35,189 nt of DNA from Haloarcula sebkhae (lineage in GTDB: Archaea; Halobacteriota; Halobacteria; Halobacteriales; Haloarculaceae), in NCBI RefSeq assembly GCF_014647415.1, contig NZ_BMPD01000013.1, positions 1 through 35,189 on the forward strand, in the 5' to 3' direction. This document shows positions 16,070 to 24,855 of this stretch, in pieces. How positions within the stretch are numbered: the stretch's first letter is position 1; every line of letters starts with the position of its first letter. A program made the position numbers and the translations under genes. The notes beneath the pieces are model-generated. The model worked only from the letters and a program-made list of their open reading frames with translations, was not told where the DNA came from and did no database searches.

Positions 16070-16445
16070 GAAATTCGGGGAGTGCAGTCAGCTAACACCA
16101 GAATTGTGTTATAGACTGGATCAAGGATGGGCCATACAGACCGAAACTGCCGAATTTATCCGAATGCAGCCATTTAAGTACGATTTTCTAATCTGACTGC
16201 GTGAACTAGCAATAGTATCTTCCTAATCCGCCGAAATCCTGACGAGTGCAGCCATTTGTGGCCGGTTTTCGTTCATCATCCCTTCTTGAACTGCCAGTAT
16301 CGCTTCTACCTGCTGAAATCAGACGAGTGCAGCCATCTGACGGCTTTTGAGGAGTCTGGTTGGGGGTCGGAAAAAGTTTCAGCCACGGTTATGGGGTTAG
16401 AATAGAGTTGCAGCCATTTAATTTGTTCTTAGGCAGTTACAGCCA
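16070..16445. repeat. Degenerate tandem repeat, ~82-bp period
   Basis: The heptamer GCAGCCA (or one change from it) occurs at 16084 (GCAGTCA), 16166, 16248, 16329 and 16410, spacings 82, 82, 81 and 81. A weaker copy (ACAGCCA) lies at 16439. Around each core a longer unit is shared, roughly CTGCCGAAATC, then GACGAGTGCAGCCATTT. Units 2 and 3 share most of it, and the spacers also align partly (TTTTC, TGAACT, AGTATC between units 1 and 2). This makes it a diverged tandem duplication, not a CRISPR array, whose repeats are exact and spacers unrelated. Confidence 0.7.
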
Positions 16446-17056
16446 ATATACACCCTCCGATTTTGTCCAAAGAGAGAGGGGGGTGTAGCGGGTGTAGGGG
16501 AGGTGAAGCCAAGAGGCGCTTGGCAGCGGGCTTCAGACGGCAGCCAGCCGTGGACCACCCAGGCGGGATTACTATCAGAATGACTAGATAGGCGAGACGC
16601 CTGTGTCGGGAGAGTGGACCACAGTGACACAGGAGTGTAACGGCGAGTGTAGCAAGGGATGGGCAAGCGAGGATGCCGTGGTGGGATGGACCTCGATACG
16701 AAGACGTCGGTGGGGAGATCCGCTTGGGCAACAGTGGGGGGACAGACGGCGGGAACAGTACAGCAGGGAGATTACTCAGGGACGCGAATGTATATGTATT
16801 CTAACACTGGGTCTGGCCGCGGCTATATGCCGACGACATCGACGGTTGGCTGGTGGGGAGATCGGCCCTGGAAGGACGCCTTCAGGACAGGCATGGCAAC
16901 TCACCTCGACACCCCTACTACGACTGCGGGGGACAGACCGGAGATGTACCCCTCGAAAGCCCGCGGTCGCTCGCGGTCCCTGCGCGACATATCATCGGTC
17001 GCTGCGCTCCCTCGATAGGGGTCGCGCAGCGGACGCCCGCACCGACCGCACGCGAG

Positions 17057-17124
17057 GCGACCGCCCCCTTTCAGTCCACCCGCCGCAACAGCGACCGCCC
17101 CCTTTCAGTCCACCCGCCGCAACA
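17057..17124. repeat. Perfect 34-bp tandem repeat, two copies
   Basis: The 34-bp unit beginning GCGACCGCCCCCTTTCAGTC occurs at 17057-17090 and again without a mismatch at 17091-17124, and a third copy starts (GCGACCGC) and stops. It lies about 35 nt before the ATG at 17160, within its promoter or leader region. Very similar CCCTTTCAGTC-type motifs are, from memory, common in haloarchaeal intergenic DNA. A role as an operator or plain slippage are both possible. Confidence 0.85.
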
Positions 17125-17159
17125 GCGACCGCGACCACAAACAGCCCAGCACAACAGAC

Positions 17160-17546
17160 ATGTCCGTTACTGACACTCCCGAATCGGCGGCACAGCACGA
17201 CTCCGAGACTGCCCTTGGGTCGGCCCCGGCGCTGCGGTCGCCAACGAAGGTCGTATCGTTTGTCGAACAAGTTCTCGTTGAGCTTCACCACGAAGCGCTG
17301 GCTGCTCGATATGTGACCGACATAGGGCAGGAAGGGGGAAAGACAATTTGGTGTCGGGTCAAGCACACGCAACTGGACGTCGACGCGGAGTATGTTCAGA
17401 TTCGGGACGATCCACGAGTAGGTGTTGGCGTCGAACCGTGTTCGCAGGCGACGGTTCGAGAACGGCTGTGCCAGTGTCTTGACCACGACCGGTCTGGACA
17501 TGTTGATGTCCGGCCACTGACCGGCATACAACTGAGTGAGGACTGA
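17160..17546 (+). CDS. Haloarchaeal hypothetical protein
   Basis: 128 residues: a disordered start (MSVTDTPESAAQHDSETALG), then a compact domain from ~33 with KVVSFVEQVLVELHHEALAA, KTIWCRVKHTQLDVDAEYV, RDDPRVGVGVEPCSQATVRE and a C-terminal PLTGIQLSED. I recognise it only as a type seen on haloarchaeal megaplasmids. It probably belonged with the SWIM zinc-finger fragment and the small gene at 18194. The leader contains the 34-bp tandem repeat. Confidence 0.55.
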   Translation: MSVTDTPESAAQHDSETALGSAPALRSPTKVVSFVEQVLVELHHEALAARYVTDIGQEGGKTIWCRVKHTQLDVDAEYVQIRDDPRVGVGVEPCSQATVRERLCQCLDHDRSGHVDVRPLTGIQLSED

Positions 17547-17553
17547 TCGTAGT

Positions 17554-17796
17554 TCAGGCCTGTTCTCGCATTGGCAAGTCGAGATCGCCGAGAGCAGCGT
17601 ACTGGCGAAGGACACAGAGATGCGGACAGATGGTTGTCGCCCGGAAGACCGCGCAGCTGCACCAGCCAGCGTGGATCCCGTTGGGATGTTCTGCCAGTGA
17701 GCAATTCACGGGACAGTCGTCGTCGACGGAGACAAGGAACAGTCCGGACGACCGCCTTCCGTTACATCGACATCGGCATCGAGCGCAGCGTTCCAC
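17554..17796 (-). pseudogene. SWIM zinc-finger protein fragment
   Basis: The minus-strand frame reads FLVSVDDDCPVNCSLAEHPN, then GIHAGWCSCAVFRATTICPH and LCVLRQYAALGDLDLP. The CxC, then CxH pattern is that of a SWIM zinc finger (CxCx(n)CxH), which binds DNA or proteins. Haloarchaea have many small SWIM proteins. Its N-terminal part (MERCARCRC) looks unlike a proper start and the neighbouring plus-strand frames are broken, so I treat it as a probable remnant. An intact short protein cannot be excluded. Confidence 0.5.
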
Positions 17797-17839
17797 GTTG
17801 CTGACCGGTCGTCACGAATCTGTCCTGAACTGCTGTTTC

Positions 17840-18130
17840 CTGAATCTGGACGCCTACGTTATCCAAGGCGACTCACTGACTGTTGAGTTCCAGCGAGCGT
17901 GGCAAACCTCGTACTCTGCGTTGGGTGGCAGCGTTCGCGAGCTATACGACGCGGAAGTCTCTGAACTTCGTGAGTGGATGACCAACGCCTTCGAGAATAC
18001 GGTTGAGGACGGCACCCAGCTCAGTCCGGGGCAGCAAACAGATACGCGCTCGGAGGATCGAACACCTCCAGTTACGACGTCCGTCCCGAGTGAACAGGCC
18101 AGTCTGGGTGTGTTCGAGAGCAGCGATTAG
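17840..18130 (+). pseudogene. 5'-truncated coding fragment
   Basis: The last ~97 codons of a longer open frame look genuinely coding: LNLDAYVIQGDSLTVEFQR, then SYSALGGSVRELYDAEVSEL, then an acidic, Thr/Ser-rich tail. The first ~70 codons of that frame are Arg/His-rich and lie opposite the SWIM gene, so they are not real. Its start must have been lost. No family recognised. Confidence 0.4.
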
Positions 18131-18193
18131 CGGCTGTTTTGTGCCCCCCAGTCGGGTGAGGGACGTTCCAGCGAGAGCGTCCTGAGAAGAACC

Positions 18194-18436
18194 ATGTCAA
18201 ACGTAACAGACGAAGATCCAGACTCCGTTGAGAAAGTAGAACGAACAGATGTCGGCTGTAGCATGGAGGCTCGGCTGAAACGAGGAACTGGGACACGAGA
18301 CGAAGACACTGTGACGATCAAGGCGAAGGGTGAGACTGCTGAGGAGACGATTGCAGAGTTCCACACGCTCCTAGAAGAGCATGAGCAGGATATCAGTGGC
18401 CGACTTCGGGATATTCAGCCCAAACGAGACGAGTAA
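18194..18436 (+). CDS. Small hypothetical protein (DUF7389-like)
   Basis: 80 residues: acidic start (MSNVTDEDPDSVEKVERTDV), then a compact beta-alpha module with ARLKRGTGTRDEDTVTIKAK, GETAEETIAEFHTLLEEHE and RLRDIQPKRDE. This matches my memory of haloarchaeal DUF7389 proteins, common on plasmids and in integrated elements; unverified. The RGTGTRDxDxVxIKAKG string is its clearest mark. It follows plasmid-type debris and closes the decayed region. Function unknown. Confidence 0.65.
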   Translation: MSNVTDEDPDSVEKVERTDVGCSMEARLKRGTGTRDEDTVTIKAKGETAEETIAEFHTLLEEHEQDISGRLRDIQPKRDE

Positions 18437-18578
18437 CGTCCTGCAATACTACATTTTTGCGTTTGTCGACAAATAATCACTTGTCAGGTTTCCGTGGTCG
18501 CAGGTACCCCAGAATGGGCCAACTCGTCTGATTGGTTACTCATACTCACTCTGTCGTGTATTGAATCAAGGTAGAGAA

Positions 18579-20111
18579 TCAACCGAGGTTGACGTTGATT
18601 GCCTTGGTTTGGGTAAACTCGTCGATAGCTTCCATGGCGTTCTCGCGGCCGGAACCGGACTGCTTGTAGCCGCCAAAGGGCTGGCCGGCAGAAACGTCGT
18701 TGTAGTGGTTTACCCAAACGACGCCCGCTTCGAGGCGTCGCGCGGTTCGGAGCGCCTTCGTGATATCATTTGCAATGACACCGGCGGCCAGTCCGTAGTC
18801 GACGTCGTTGGCCTGTGCAACCACGTCGTCCTCATCACTCCAAGAGAACGTCTCCATGACGGGGCCAAAGATTTCCTCCTGAACCGATGGGTGGTCGTGG
18901 TCGATGTCGTCGATGACGGTTGGTTCGTAGAACGCACCGTCGGCGAGCGACTCGTCGTCGGGCTTGTGGCCGCCTGTTCGGATGGTCGCACCGCTTTTGC
19001 GGGCGGCCTCGACGAACTCGTTGGTTCGTTCGACCTGCTCATCGGAGACTTTCGGTCCCATATCTGTCTCTTCGAGTAGCGGGTCACCGACAGCCATGCT
19101 CGCTGCGGCGTTAGTGAACGCCTCGAGGAATTGCTCTTCGATGTCCTCGTGGACGAACAACCGGGAACCGGCAGCACAGCACTCACCTTTGTTGAAGAAG
19201 ATGGCCATCATCGCTGCCTCGATCGCCTCTTCGAGGTTGGCGTCCGGATAGACGATGATGGGGCTTTTCCCGCCTAGTTCGAGCGTTGTCTTCTTGATGT
19301 CCTCCGCGGAGCTTCGGATAATCTCTTTGCCGACTTCCGTCGACCCCGTAAAAGAAATTTTGGGCACGTCTTCATGTGTTGAGAGCGGTTCGCCGGCATC
19401 TTCACCGTAGCCAGTGACAACGTTGATGACACCGTCAGGAACCGTATCGTCGACGAGTTCCATCAGCTTCAGAATCGACAGCGGCGTCTCCTCGGACGGT
19501 TTGAGGACCACCGTGTTACCGGCGGCGATGGCAGGGCCAAGTTTCCAGACCGCAATGAGCAGCGGGAAGTTCCATGGGACGATTGCGCCGACAACGCCGT
19601 ACGGTTCCTTGACCGTGAGAACCTGTTTCTCACGATTAAACAGGTCGTTCGTCTGGCGCGTCTCGCCATTGACGTTGCGGGCCGCGGCAGCGTAATAAGT
19701 GAGGTGGTCGATGACCAGCCCCATGTCACCCATCGCTTCGGTAATCGTCTTCCCAGTGTCGAGTACTTCAAGGGTCGCGAGCATCTCCTGATTCTCTTCA
19801 ACAGCTCGTGCCATATCTGAGAGGACTCGCTGGCGCTCACCCGGTGATGCGTCCTTCCAACCTTCGTCGAACGCTTTCTGTGCCGCCTCAACAGCGGTGT
19901 CAATGTCGGTGGGGTTGCCTGCTGGTACCTCACCGAGCACTTCACCCGTTGTCGGGTCCCTAGTCTCGATTCTGTCATGGCTGTCGCCACTGATGAACTC
20001 ACCACCAATGTAATGGTCGAGGTCGTCCGGGACCGCGTCTGAAGCGGCCTCCCGGTGACGTTGTTTGATTTCACTATTCGTCTCTGCGGAATCGTCACTG
20101 GCTGTACTCAT
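18579..20111 (-). CDS. Aldehyde dehydrogenase (NAD(P)+)
   Basis: 510 residues, the usual length for the ALDH superfamily. It oxidises an aldehyde to its acid using NAD(P)+ in the cytoplasm. Seen in the sequence: the Asn-containing motif PWNFPLL (~176-182), VLKPSEETP (NAD-binding Lys), SFTGSTEVG (Rossmann-type turn), catalytic Glu in TLELGGKSP and catalytic Cys in NKGECCAAGSR, plus EEIFGPV near the C-terminus. Nearest class by feel is betaine/gamma-aminobutyraldehyde-type dehydrogenase. A TATA-like ACTATTTAC (minus strand, ~20144-20152) sits about 35 nt upstream. It faces away from the regulator and second ALDH; together they look like one functional island. Confidence 0.95.
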   Translation of the reverse strand: MSTASDDSAETNSEIKQRHREAASDAVPDDLDHYIGGEFISGDSHDRIETRDPTTGEVLGEVPAGNPTDIDTAVEAAQKAFDEGWKDASPGERQRVLSDMARAVEENQEMLATLEVLDTGKTITEAMGDMGLVIDHLTYYAAAARNVNGETRQTNDLFNREKQVLTVKEPYGVVGAIVPWNFPLLIAVWKLGPAIAAGNTVVLKPSEETPLSILKLMELVDDTVPDGVINVVTGYGEDAGEPLSTHEDVPKISFTGSTEVGKEIIRSSAEDIKKTTLELGGKSPIIVYPDANLEEAIEAAMMAIFFNKGECCAAGSRLFVHEDIEEQFLEAFTNAAASMAVGDPLLEETDMGPKVSDEQVERTNEFVEAARKSGATIRTGGHKPDDESLADGAFYEPTVIDDIDHDHPSVQEEIFGPVMETFSWSDEDDVVAQANDVDYGLAAGVIANDITKALRTARRLEAGVVWVNHYNDVSAGQPFGGYKQSGSGRENAMEAIDEFTQTKAINVNLG

Positions 20112-20143
20112 GATGGACCAGTGTCACAATTTAACATGAGACA

Positions 20144-20152
20144 GTAAATAGT
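20144..20152 (-). promoter_or_regulatory. TATA-like box for the ALDH gene at 20111
   Basis: Minus-strand ACTATTTAC about 33-41 nt upstream of the ATG at 20111. The remaining ~270 bases to the next gene (20153-20421) are AT-rich, with no ORF of note, and must hold both divergent promoters. A TTTATT box at ~20379 is the candidate for the regulator gene. Confidence 0.4.
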
Positions 20153-20421
20153 TAACTGTGAGCACATTATACTTCAATATCAAAATGGCGTAGAAATGAG
20201 ACTATCATATTATGATCTCACTGGGTGTATTGTATAATTATCGCGCCCATGACGACATATGGTATTTTAATTTACATTGAAAGTCGGAAAACGTCGTTAA
20301 ATGCCTTCTCACCGATATTTGGCGAGAATCCGATAGTTTACTATTTGGATAATTCTGCATATAGCATAGTTGGAGAACATTTATTGCGATTGCCGACCGT
20401 AAAAAGAGATAACATAATACA

Positions 20422-21018
20422 ATGATCAACGGGAACGATTTCGAGTTCGATCTTTCACCCCGCGATGTGGCTATACTTAAGGCGAGGGTTAAATATCCCG
20501 AGAAGTCTGCCAGTAAACTTCGAGATATCTTAGAAGAGGAGTTTGATATCTCACTTTCACACAATCGAGTGAACGAAATTCTAAATGAGATGCGCGACGA
20601 GGATGTGTTTTCGATGCGTGCAATCCCGAACCAGAACATCTTCGAGTACTACCTTTTTCAGGTTGCTTTTCATTATTCGAATTTTGATGAGAATTGGGAG
20701 AGGTGCTACAAGCGGTTGCTTGACGACCCACACGTAATATTCTTCGCCAGCGCTGACGACTACCACGAGTGGCAGTTCGTCGCACAGTTTGCCTCACCAG
20801 AGCAGAGTGAGGCGTGGCGTCACGACTTCGTTAAGGAATTCGGTGACTTCATCGCGCAGATCGACAAGACGGCGCTCCCGGCAGTCCACAAATTCGAAAC
20901 GGCGGCAGCCATCTTTAATGACTTGCTACGTGACATGGGAGGTGAGGAGTATCTTGGGGATGTAGAGCAGGACCCTAGCGAGCAGGAAGAGACTGACCGG
21001 GTCTCGGTAAACCAGTGA
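20422..21018 (+). CDS. Winged-helix regulator beside the ALDH genes
   Basis: 198 residues. An N-terminal helix-turn-helix of the Lrp/winged-helix kind (LSPRDVAILKARVKYPEKSA, then ISLSHNRVNEILNEMRDEDV, residues ~10-57) is followed by a larger, aromatic-rich ligand or dimer domain (FEYYLFQVAFHYSNF, then DDPHVIFFASADDYHEWQFV) and an acidic tail. It sits between two ALDH genes, 72 nt before the second and divergent from the first, so it probably controls both. The ligand is unknown. Confidence 0.75.
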   Translation: MINGNDFEFDLSPRDVAILKARVKYPEKSASKLRDILEEEFDISLSHNRVNEILNEMRDEDVFSMRAIPNQNIFEYYLFQVAFHYSNFDENWERCYKRLLDDPHVIFFASADDYHEWQFVAQFASPEQSEAWRHDFVKEFGDFIAQIDKTALPAVHKFETAAAIFNDLLRDMGGEEYLGDVEQDPSEQEETDRVSVNQ

Positions 21019-21089
21019 AACGCTTATTCTGGTTGCTTACCGAGTGTGTGTAAGGACACCACTGTATCCCATGTGTCAGCGGGATTAGA

Positions 21090-22610
21090 ATGGCATCACA
21101 TACAGAGACAGATTCCGCGCGAATTAAAGACCGGCACGCAGCACTTGCTGATTCGTTGCTCCCGTCGGGGCCGCTCAAACACTTTGTCGGTGGCGAGTGG
21201 ATTACTGGAAGCGGCGACAACACGTTTGAATCGATCAATCCGACCACGGGTGAAGCGCTCGTGCGGGTCTACGAGGGAACCAAAGAGGACATTGACCGGG
21301 CGGTCAACGCTGCCTGGGAGGCTTACGAACAGCGGTGGGCAGGGGCCACGCCGGCGGAGCGACAGCAGGTACTCCATATGCTGGCCGACCGACTCGAGGC
21401 GCGTGCAGAGGACTTTGCACGTCTCGAGGTTCTAGACAACGGAAAGCCGATTATAGAGGCCCGTGAGGATATCGAACTCGCCGTCGATCATCTCCGATAT
21501 TTCGCCGGCGCTGCCCGAAATATCGAAGGCAAAACCGTCCCGAACGGTGAGTTGCACGTTCAGACACGCCGAGAACCGTACGGTGTCGTTGGACAGATCG
21601 TGCCGTGGAACTTCCCGCTGTTACTGGCCATCTGGAAACTCGCGCCGGCACTTGCCGCCGGCAATACGGTTGTACTTAAACCAGCCGAGCAGACCCCTGC
21701 CTCCCTGCTGACGTACATGCGCGAAGTCGAGGACATGTTACCCGATGGCGTGGTCAACGTTGTCACGGGGTCCGGCCCGGCGACCGGTGCGCCCCTAGTA
21801 TCTCACGAACGGGTCCCGAAGGTAGCCTTCACCGGATCGACCGAAGTGGGACAAGGCGTGATGAAAGCCGCCGCGAACACGATTAGTGATATCACACTCG
21901 AACTGGGCGGCAAGAGTCCGCTCATCGTCGCACCAGACGCAGCCCCGACTGACGCAGCGGAGATAGCTGTCGATGCGATGTTCTTCAACAGTGGCGAGTG
22001 CTGTAGTGCTGGGACTCGGCTGTTCGTCCATGAGAGCAGCGCGGACGAGTTCGTTGACGCGTTTCTCGATGCCATCGGACAGCTCCGGATGGGTGACCCG
22101 CTCAACGAGGCCACCGATATCGGTCCACAGGTCAGCCGTACGGAAGTCGAGAAGACACTCCATTACATCGGCCTGGCAAGAGATTCCGATGCAGACATTC
22201 TTCGGGGCGGCGGAACCGCTGAAGAGGGAATCCTAGCCGAGGGGTGTTTCGTCGAACCGACCGTCATCGCTGACATCGATGCCGACAACACAGTCGCGAC
22301 ACAGGAGATTTTCGGACCCGTCGAGGTTCTGCTCGAATGGGACGACTACGACGAGATGGTCGCACGCGCGAACAACGTCGATTATGGCCTGGCTGCCGGT
22401 GTGGTGACTGATGACCTTTCCTTTGCTCACCGCATCGCAGCGGACATCAAGGCCGGCAACATCTGGGTCAACACGTTCAATCGTCTGCCTGCCGGCCAGC
22501 CATTCGGTGGCTACAAACAATCTGGCATCGGCCGAGAAGGTGCGATGGAGACACTCTGGGAGTACACCCAGACGAAATCGATAACGATGGATCTGGGCGA
22601 AAATCAGTAG
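21090..22610 (+). CDS. Aldehyde dehydrogenase (NAD(P)+), second copy
   Basis: 506 residues, ALDH superfamily. It has PWNFPLLLAIWKLAPALAAG, LKPAEQTPAS, FTGSTEVGQG, catalytic Glu in LELGGKSPL, catalytic Cys in FNSGECCSAGTR, and QEIFGPVEVLLEW near the end. It is homologous to the ALDH at 18579 over its length, but clearly diverged, so this is an old paralogue rather than a recent duplication. It lies downstream of the regulator on the same strand. The stop overlaps, tail to tail by 7 nt, with the convergent lipoprotein gene. It probably oxidises the aldehyde made by that or another enzyme nearby. Confidence 0.95.
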   Translation: MASHTETDSARIKDRHAALADSLLPSGPLKHFVGGEWITGSGDNTFESINPTTGEALVRVYEGTKEDIDRAVNAAWEAYEQRWAGATPAERQQVLHMLADRLEARAEDFARLEVLDNGKPIIEAREDIELAVDHLRYFAGAARNIEGKTVPNGELHVQTRREPYGVVGQIVPWNFPLLLAIWKLAPALAAGNTVVLKPAEQTPASLLTYMREVEDMLPDGVVNVVTGSGPATGAPLVSHERVPKVAFTGSTEVGQGVMKAAANTISDITLELGGKSPLIVAPDAAPTDAAEIAVDAMFFNSGECCSAGTRLFVHESSADEFVDAFLDAIGQLRMGDPLNEATDIGPQVSRTEVEKTLHYIGLARDSDADILRGGGTAEEGILAEGCFVEPTVIADIDADNTVATQEIFGPVEVLLEWDDYDEMVARANNVDYGLAAGVVTDDLSFAHRIAADIKAGNIWVNTFNRLPAGQPFGGYKQSGIGREGAMETLWEYTQTKSITMDLGENQ

Positions 22611-24514
22611 CCGCTGAGGTTGAATTCGCCCATCTGCGTGTAGGTCGTAATACCCGAGGCGTGTGGAACTTCGTCAGTTGGGGCCTCCATCAGAAGCCAG
22701 AAGAGGACTTCCTCATCTTGGATCGGTTCGTCGTCGACGTACTGCGCGGGGTGGTAGAAGCCAAGTTCTGCCTGCACGTCGTCGATAACGCGCAACGCCT
22801 CCCCGATTTCATCCTCTTTAGGCCGGACAACCACGACTTCCTTCAGGTTATCCAGCGGGATGTCAATAGTCTCCGGTCCGTCTGGGTTCGTAAACCGGAG
22901 TAAGTGCTCTTCACTTACATCGTTACTGTCGAGGTAGAACTCGCTTTCGGGGATCTGCCACTCATTGCCGTCGAAGAGTTTCGTTTCGACACCGTCTGTG
23001 GTTCCGGGCGTCGGTTTGGTCAACCAGTTTTCTAGATAGTACTGCGCCGGGCCGTCGTTTTCGCGCTCGCGGTACTCGTAGAACTCGTTAACGTAGCCAG
23101 GGCCATGCCGTTGGAACACCGGCATGAAGACGCCGTCCTCGTAGAACTGGTAGTTGATGTAGTAGTTGTATGGTGCGAAGCGGTGGCCGGAGTGGAAGTC
23201 ACGAGCGTTCTGGACGGCTCCAGTGTGATAGTGGGTGCGAATGTTGAATCCACCCGGACGGCTCTGCGTCGAGGGATACTCGGTCTTTCCGAGGATTCCG
23301 GGGCCCCCGAGGCTGAGGCTGTGGATGTCCCAGTAGAGGAGTTCACCGCTGATGGTCGGTTCATTGTCCGGGAACATCCACTCACGGGTATTTCGACCGT
23401 TGCGCTTGGGCATGTCATAACAGGTTGAGGTACTGAACGGCGCGGTCAACGAGAAAACCGGCTTGCCGTTAAAGTCCGCGCTCACCTCCGCACCTACCGT
23501 CCGAGGTCCGCTCCAGTTTATCGACCAGCCGTTCTGTTCGAACTCGTTCGGCGGCTCTTCGATGCGGTGGTAACCGTTGGGGGCCGTAATCTGTGGCCGT
23601 TGCATCATCGGCGGTTCCGGAACTTCGCCCAACACAGATTCGCCTACGGTCCCGGTGTTCTGGGCTATCCTGTATGCCGGGTGCTCAGCGAAGTCGTTTA
23701 CTATGTGAACGTCAAGCAACTCGGCTTCCTCGCCAGTTACGTCCATGAAGCCGCTGACAACCTTGAGCTCACCCTCGTCCATCACGAAGTACGCAAGGTT
23801 GGAGACTTCACCGTGGGCGTAGTCGCCGTAGCTGGTGATTATTTCGGCGGCCTTGACCATCGGGTACCACTCCTTCCCTTCGAGATGTTGCCAGATTTCC
23901 TCTTTCTCCAGCATCTTCTCGTGGCGCGACCGCTGGGTCTCGTCCCAGTCGCCTCTGGTCCAGGTCACATCGGTCGGTTCGTTGATTTTCAGGGCGACAA
24001 GTTCGTCGGTTACCCGATGGACGAGTCCGTAAGCAACCTGTCGGTTCTTTGCAGTTACCTCAAACGGCGTGTCGTCGGGACCCCCGTTGACGGTCATCCC
24101 CGTGGTTCCTTGCACGCTAACGGCATCTAGCCGGTTGGTCAAGGGATCGTACGCCTCGAAGGACGCGACCCAGTCGCTGGCAACGTCGTTGACCCCTGGG
24201 TCGGAGACGAGCGCCTCGACAGCCTGGCGCTTCCGGTATGCCCACAAGTCCTCGAACCCGAAGTCACTCACGTCGCGGGGACCGATTCGCCGCGCGGACC
24301 TGATCCGATCATCTGGTTCAGGCGGCTCGGAGGGTTCATCATCGGTATCGTCCGTGGTCTGGCTTGATACTGATGCCTCCGTGGGCGTGCCGTCGTTACC
24401 GTCATCGCTCAAGCTACACCCAGCGAGTGAGACACCCGTTACGACACTCATCGCGGAAATAAATTTCCGGCGGCTCGACTGTCTAATTTTATCATGGAGT
24501 TCTTCGCCTGTCAT
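22604..24514 (-). CDS. Tat lipoprotein, copper amine oxidase-like
   Basis: 636 residues. Tat lipoprotein signal: QSSRRKFISAM, then VSLAGC with the lipid-bearing Cys near residue 33, then an acidic Thr-rich linker. The central region resembles copper amine oxidases: GYHRIEEPPNEFEQNGWSIN, then GPRTVGAEVSADFNGKPVFS and APFSTSTCYDMP, like the domain where the catalytic core begins. Later PYNYYINYQFYEDGVFMPVF aligns with the family's NYDYxFxWxFxQDG, where the first Tyr becomes the quinone cofactor. The HxH copper pair expected ~50 residues later is not obvious (only RHGPG). It may be a diverged or non-copper member. ALDH and halocyanin neighbours fit a periplasm-side oxidase. Assignment is tentative. 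Confidence 0.6.
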   Translation of the reverse strand: MTGEELHDKIRQSSRRKFISAMSVVTGVSLAGCSLSDDGNDGTPTEASVSSQTTDDTDDEPSEPPEPDDRIRSARRIGPRDVSDFGFEDLWAYRKRQAVEALVSDPGVNDVASDWVASFEAYDPLTNRLDAVSVQGTTGMTVNGGPDDTPFEVTAKNRQVAYGLVHRVTDELVALKINEPTDVTWTRGDWDETQRSRHEKMLEKEEIWQHLEGKEWYPMVKAAEIITSYGDYAHGEVSNLAYFVMDEGELKVVSGFMDVTGEEAELLDVHIVNDFAEHPAYRIAQNTGTVGESVLGEVPEPPMMQRPQITAPNGYHRIEEPPNEFEQNGWSINWSGPRTVGAEVSADFNGKPVFSLTAPFSTSTCYDMPKRNGRNTREWMFPDNEPTISGELLYWDIHSLSLGGPGILGKTEYPSTQSRPGGFNIRTHYHTGAVQNARDFHSGHRFAPYNYYINYQFYEDGVFMPVFQRHGPGYVNEFYEYRERENDGPAQYYLENWLTKPTPGTTDGVETKLFDGNEWQIPESEFYLDSNDVSEEHLLRFTNPDGPETIDIPLDNLKEVVVVRPKEDEIGEALRVIDDVQAELGFYHPAQYVDDEPIQDEEVLFWLLMEAPTDEVPHASGITTYTQMGEFNLSGY

Positions 24515-24542
24515 AGTCTAGCACATTATGGTATTAGCTGTC

Positions 24543-24555
24543 ACTTATATATTGG
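24543..24555 (-). promoter_or_regulatory. TATA box for the amine-oxidase-like gene
   Basis: Minus-strand CCAATATATAAGTG lies about 30-40 nt upstream of the ATG at 24514. The 340-base interval 24515-24855 separates it from the divergent halocyanin gene and holds no ORF. Confidence 0.6.
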
Positions 24556-24813
24556 GGTGATACTAATACCTCCGCTCTCATGCTAGTGTTGACCAGACAG
24601 ACAGGATCTTGCGGCTCTTTTTGCCGCCAGTATCCCTAATCTTGGCATGCGACCTCAGTTTCAGAGGGTGATCTCGCTACTCGGGCGAAGATACGACTGT
24701 CTGAAACTAGATTTTGTCGACAAGTACGCTACATAGTGGCAAAAGCTCGAAAAATCAAGTTCACACTCTAATACAGAGCATCAATATCTTCTCAGAGTAT
24801 AATTCACTCACCA

Positions 24814-24829
24814 TAACCTATATTGGGGT
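24814..24829 (+). promoter_or_regulatory. TATA box for halocyanin, with shared 11-bp motif
   Basis: AACCTATATTGGGGT ends about 27 nt before the ATG at 24856. The 11-mer TATATTGGGGT (24819-24829) also occurs at 24548-24558 in the promoter of the divergent gene, so the two may share a control site. Confidence 0.5.
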
Positions 24830-24855
24830 ACTCTCGTTTGTGCACACTGTTGACA

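Larger units (their letters stand above)
15853..17159. other. 1.3-kb non-coding region with two repeat families
   Basis: No frame here looks like a haloarchaeal protein; the long frames (for example 16603-17316) are arginine-rich shadows of GC-rich DNA. The left half (to ~16450) is AT-rich and carries the ~82-bp repeat, the right half is GC-rich with a 9-bp inverted repeat (CTGCGCGAC 16980-16988, GTCGCGCAG 17021-17029) and the 34-bp tandem. Sited between primase-like and plasmid-type genes, it could be an old replication origin or maintenance region. That is a guess from position and repeat content. Confidence 0.5.

Noticed and set aside
16070-16445. Possible CRISPR array
   Set aside because: Repeat units are degenerate, pitch is ~82 bp (haloarchaeal arrays are ~66-68), and spacers partly align with each other. 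No cas genes are nearby.
16603-17316. 237-codon open frame
   Set aside because: Arg-, Pro- and Ser-rich composition typical of a shadow in GC-rich DNA; it runs through the 34-bp tandem repeat and into another gene.
22604-24514. Firm naming as copper amine oxidase
   Set aside because: The HxH copper ligands and the HEED-type active-site region are not visible, so only a resemblance is claimed.
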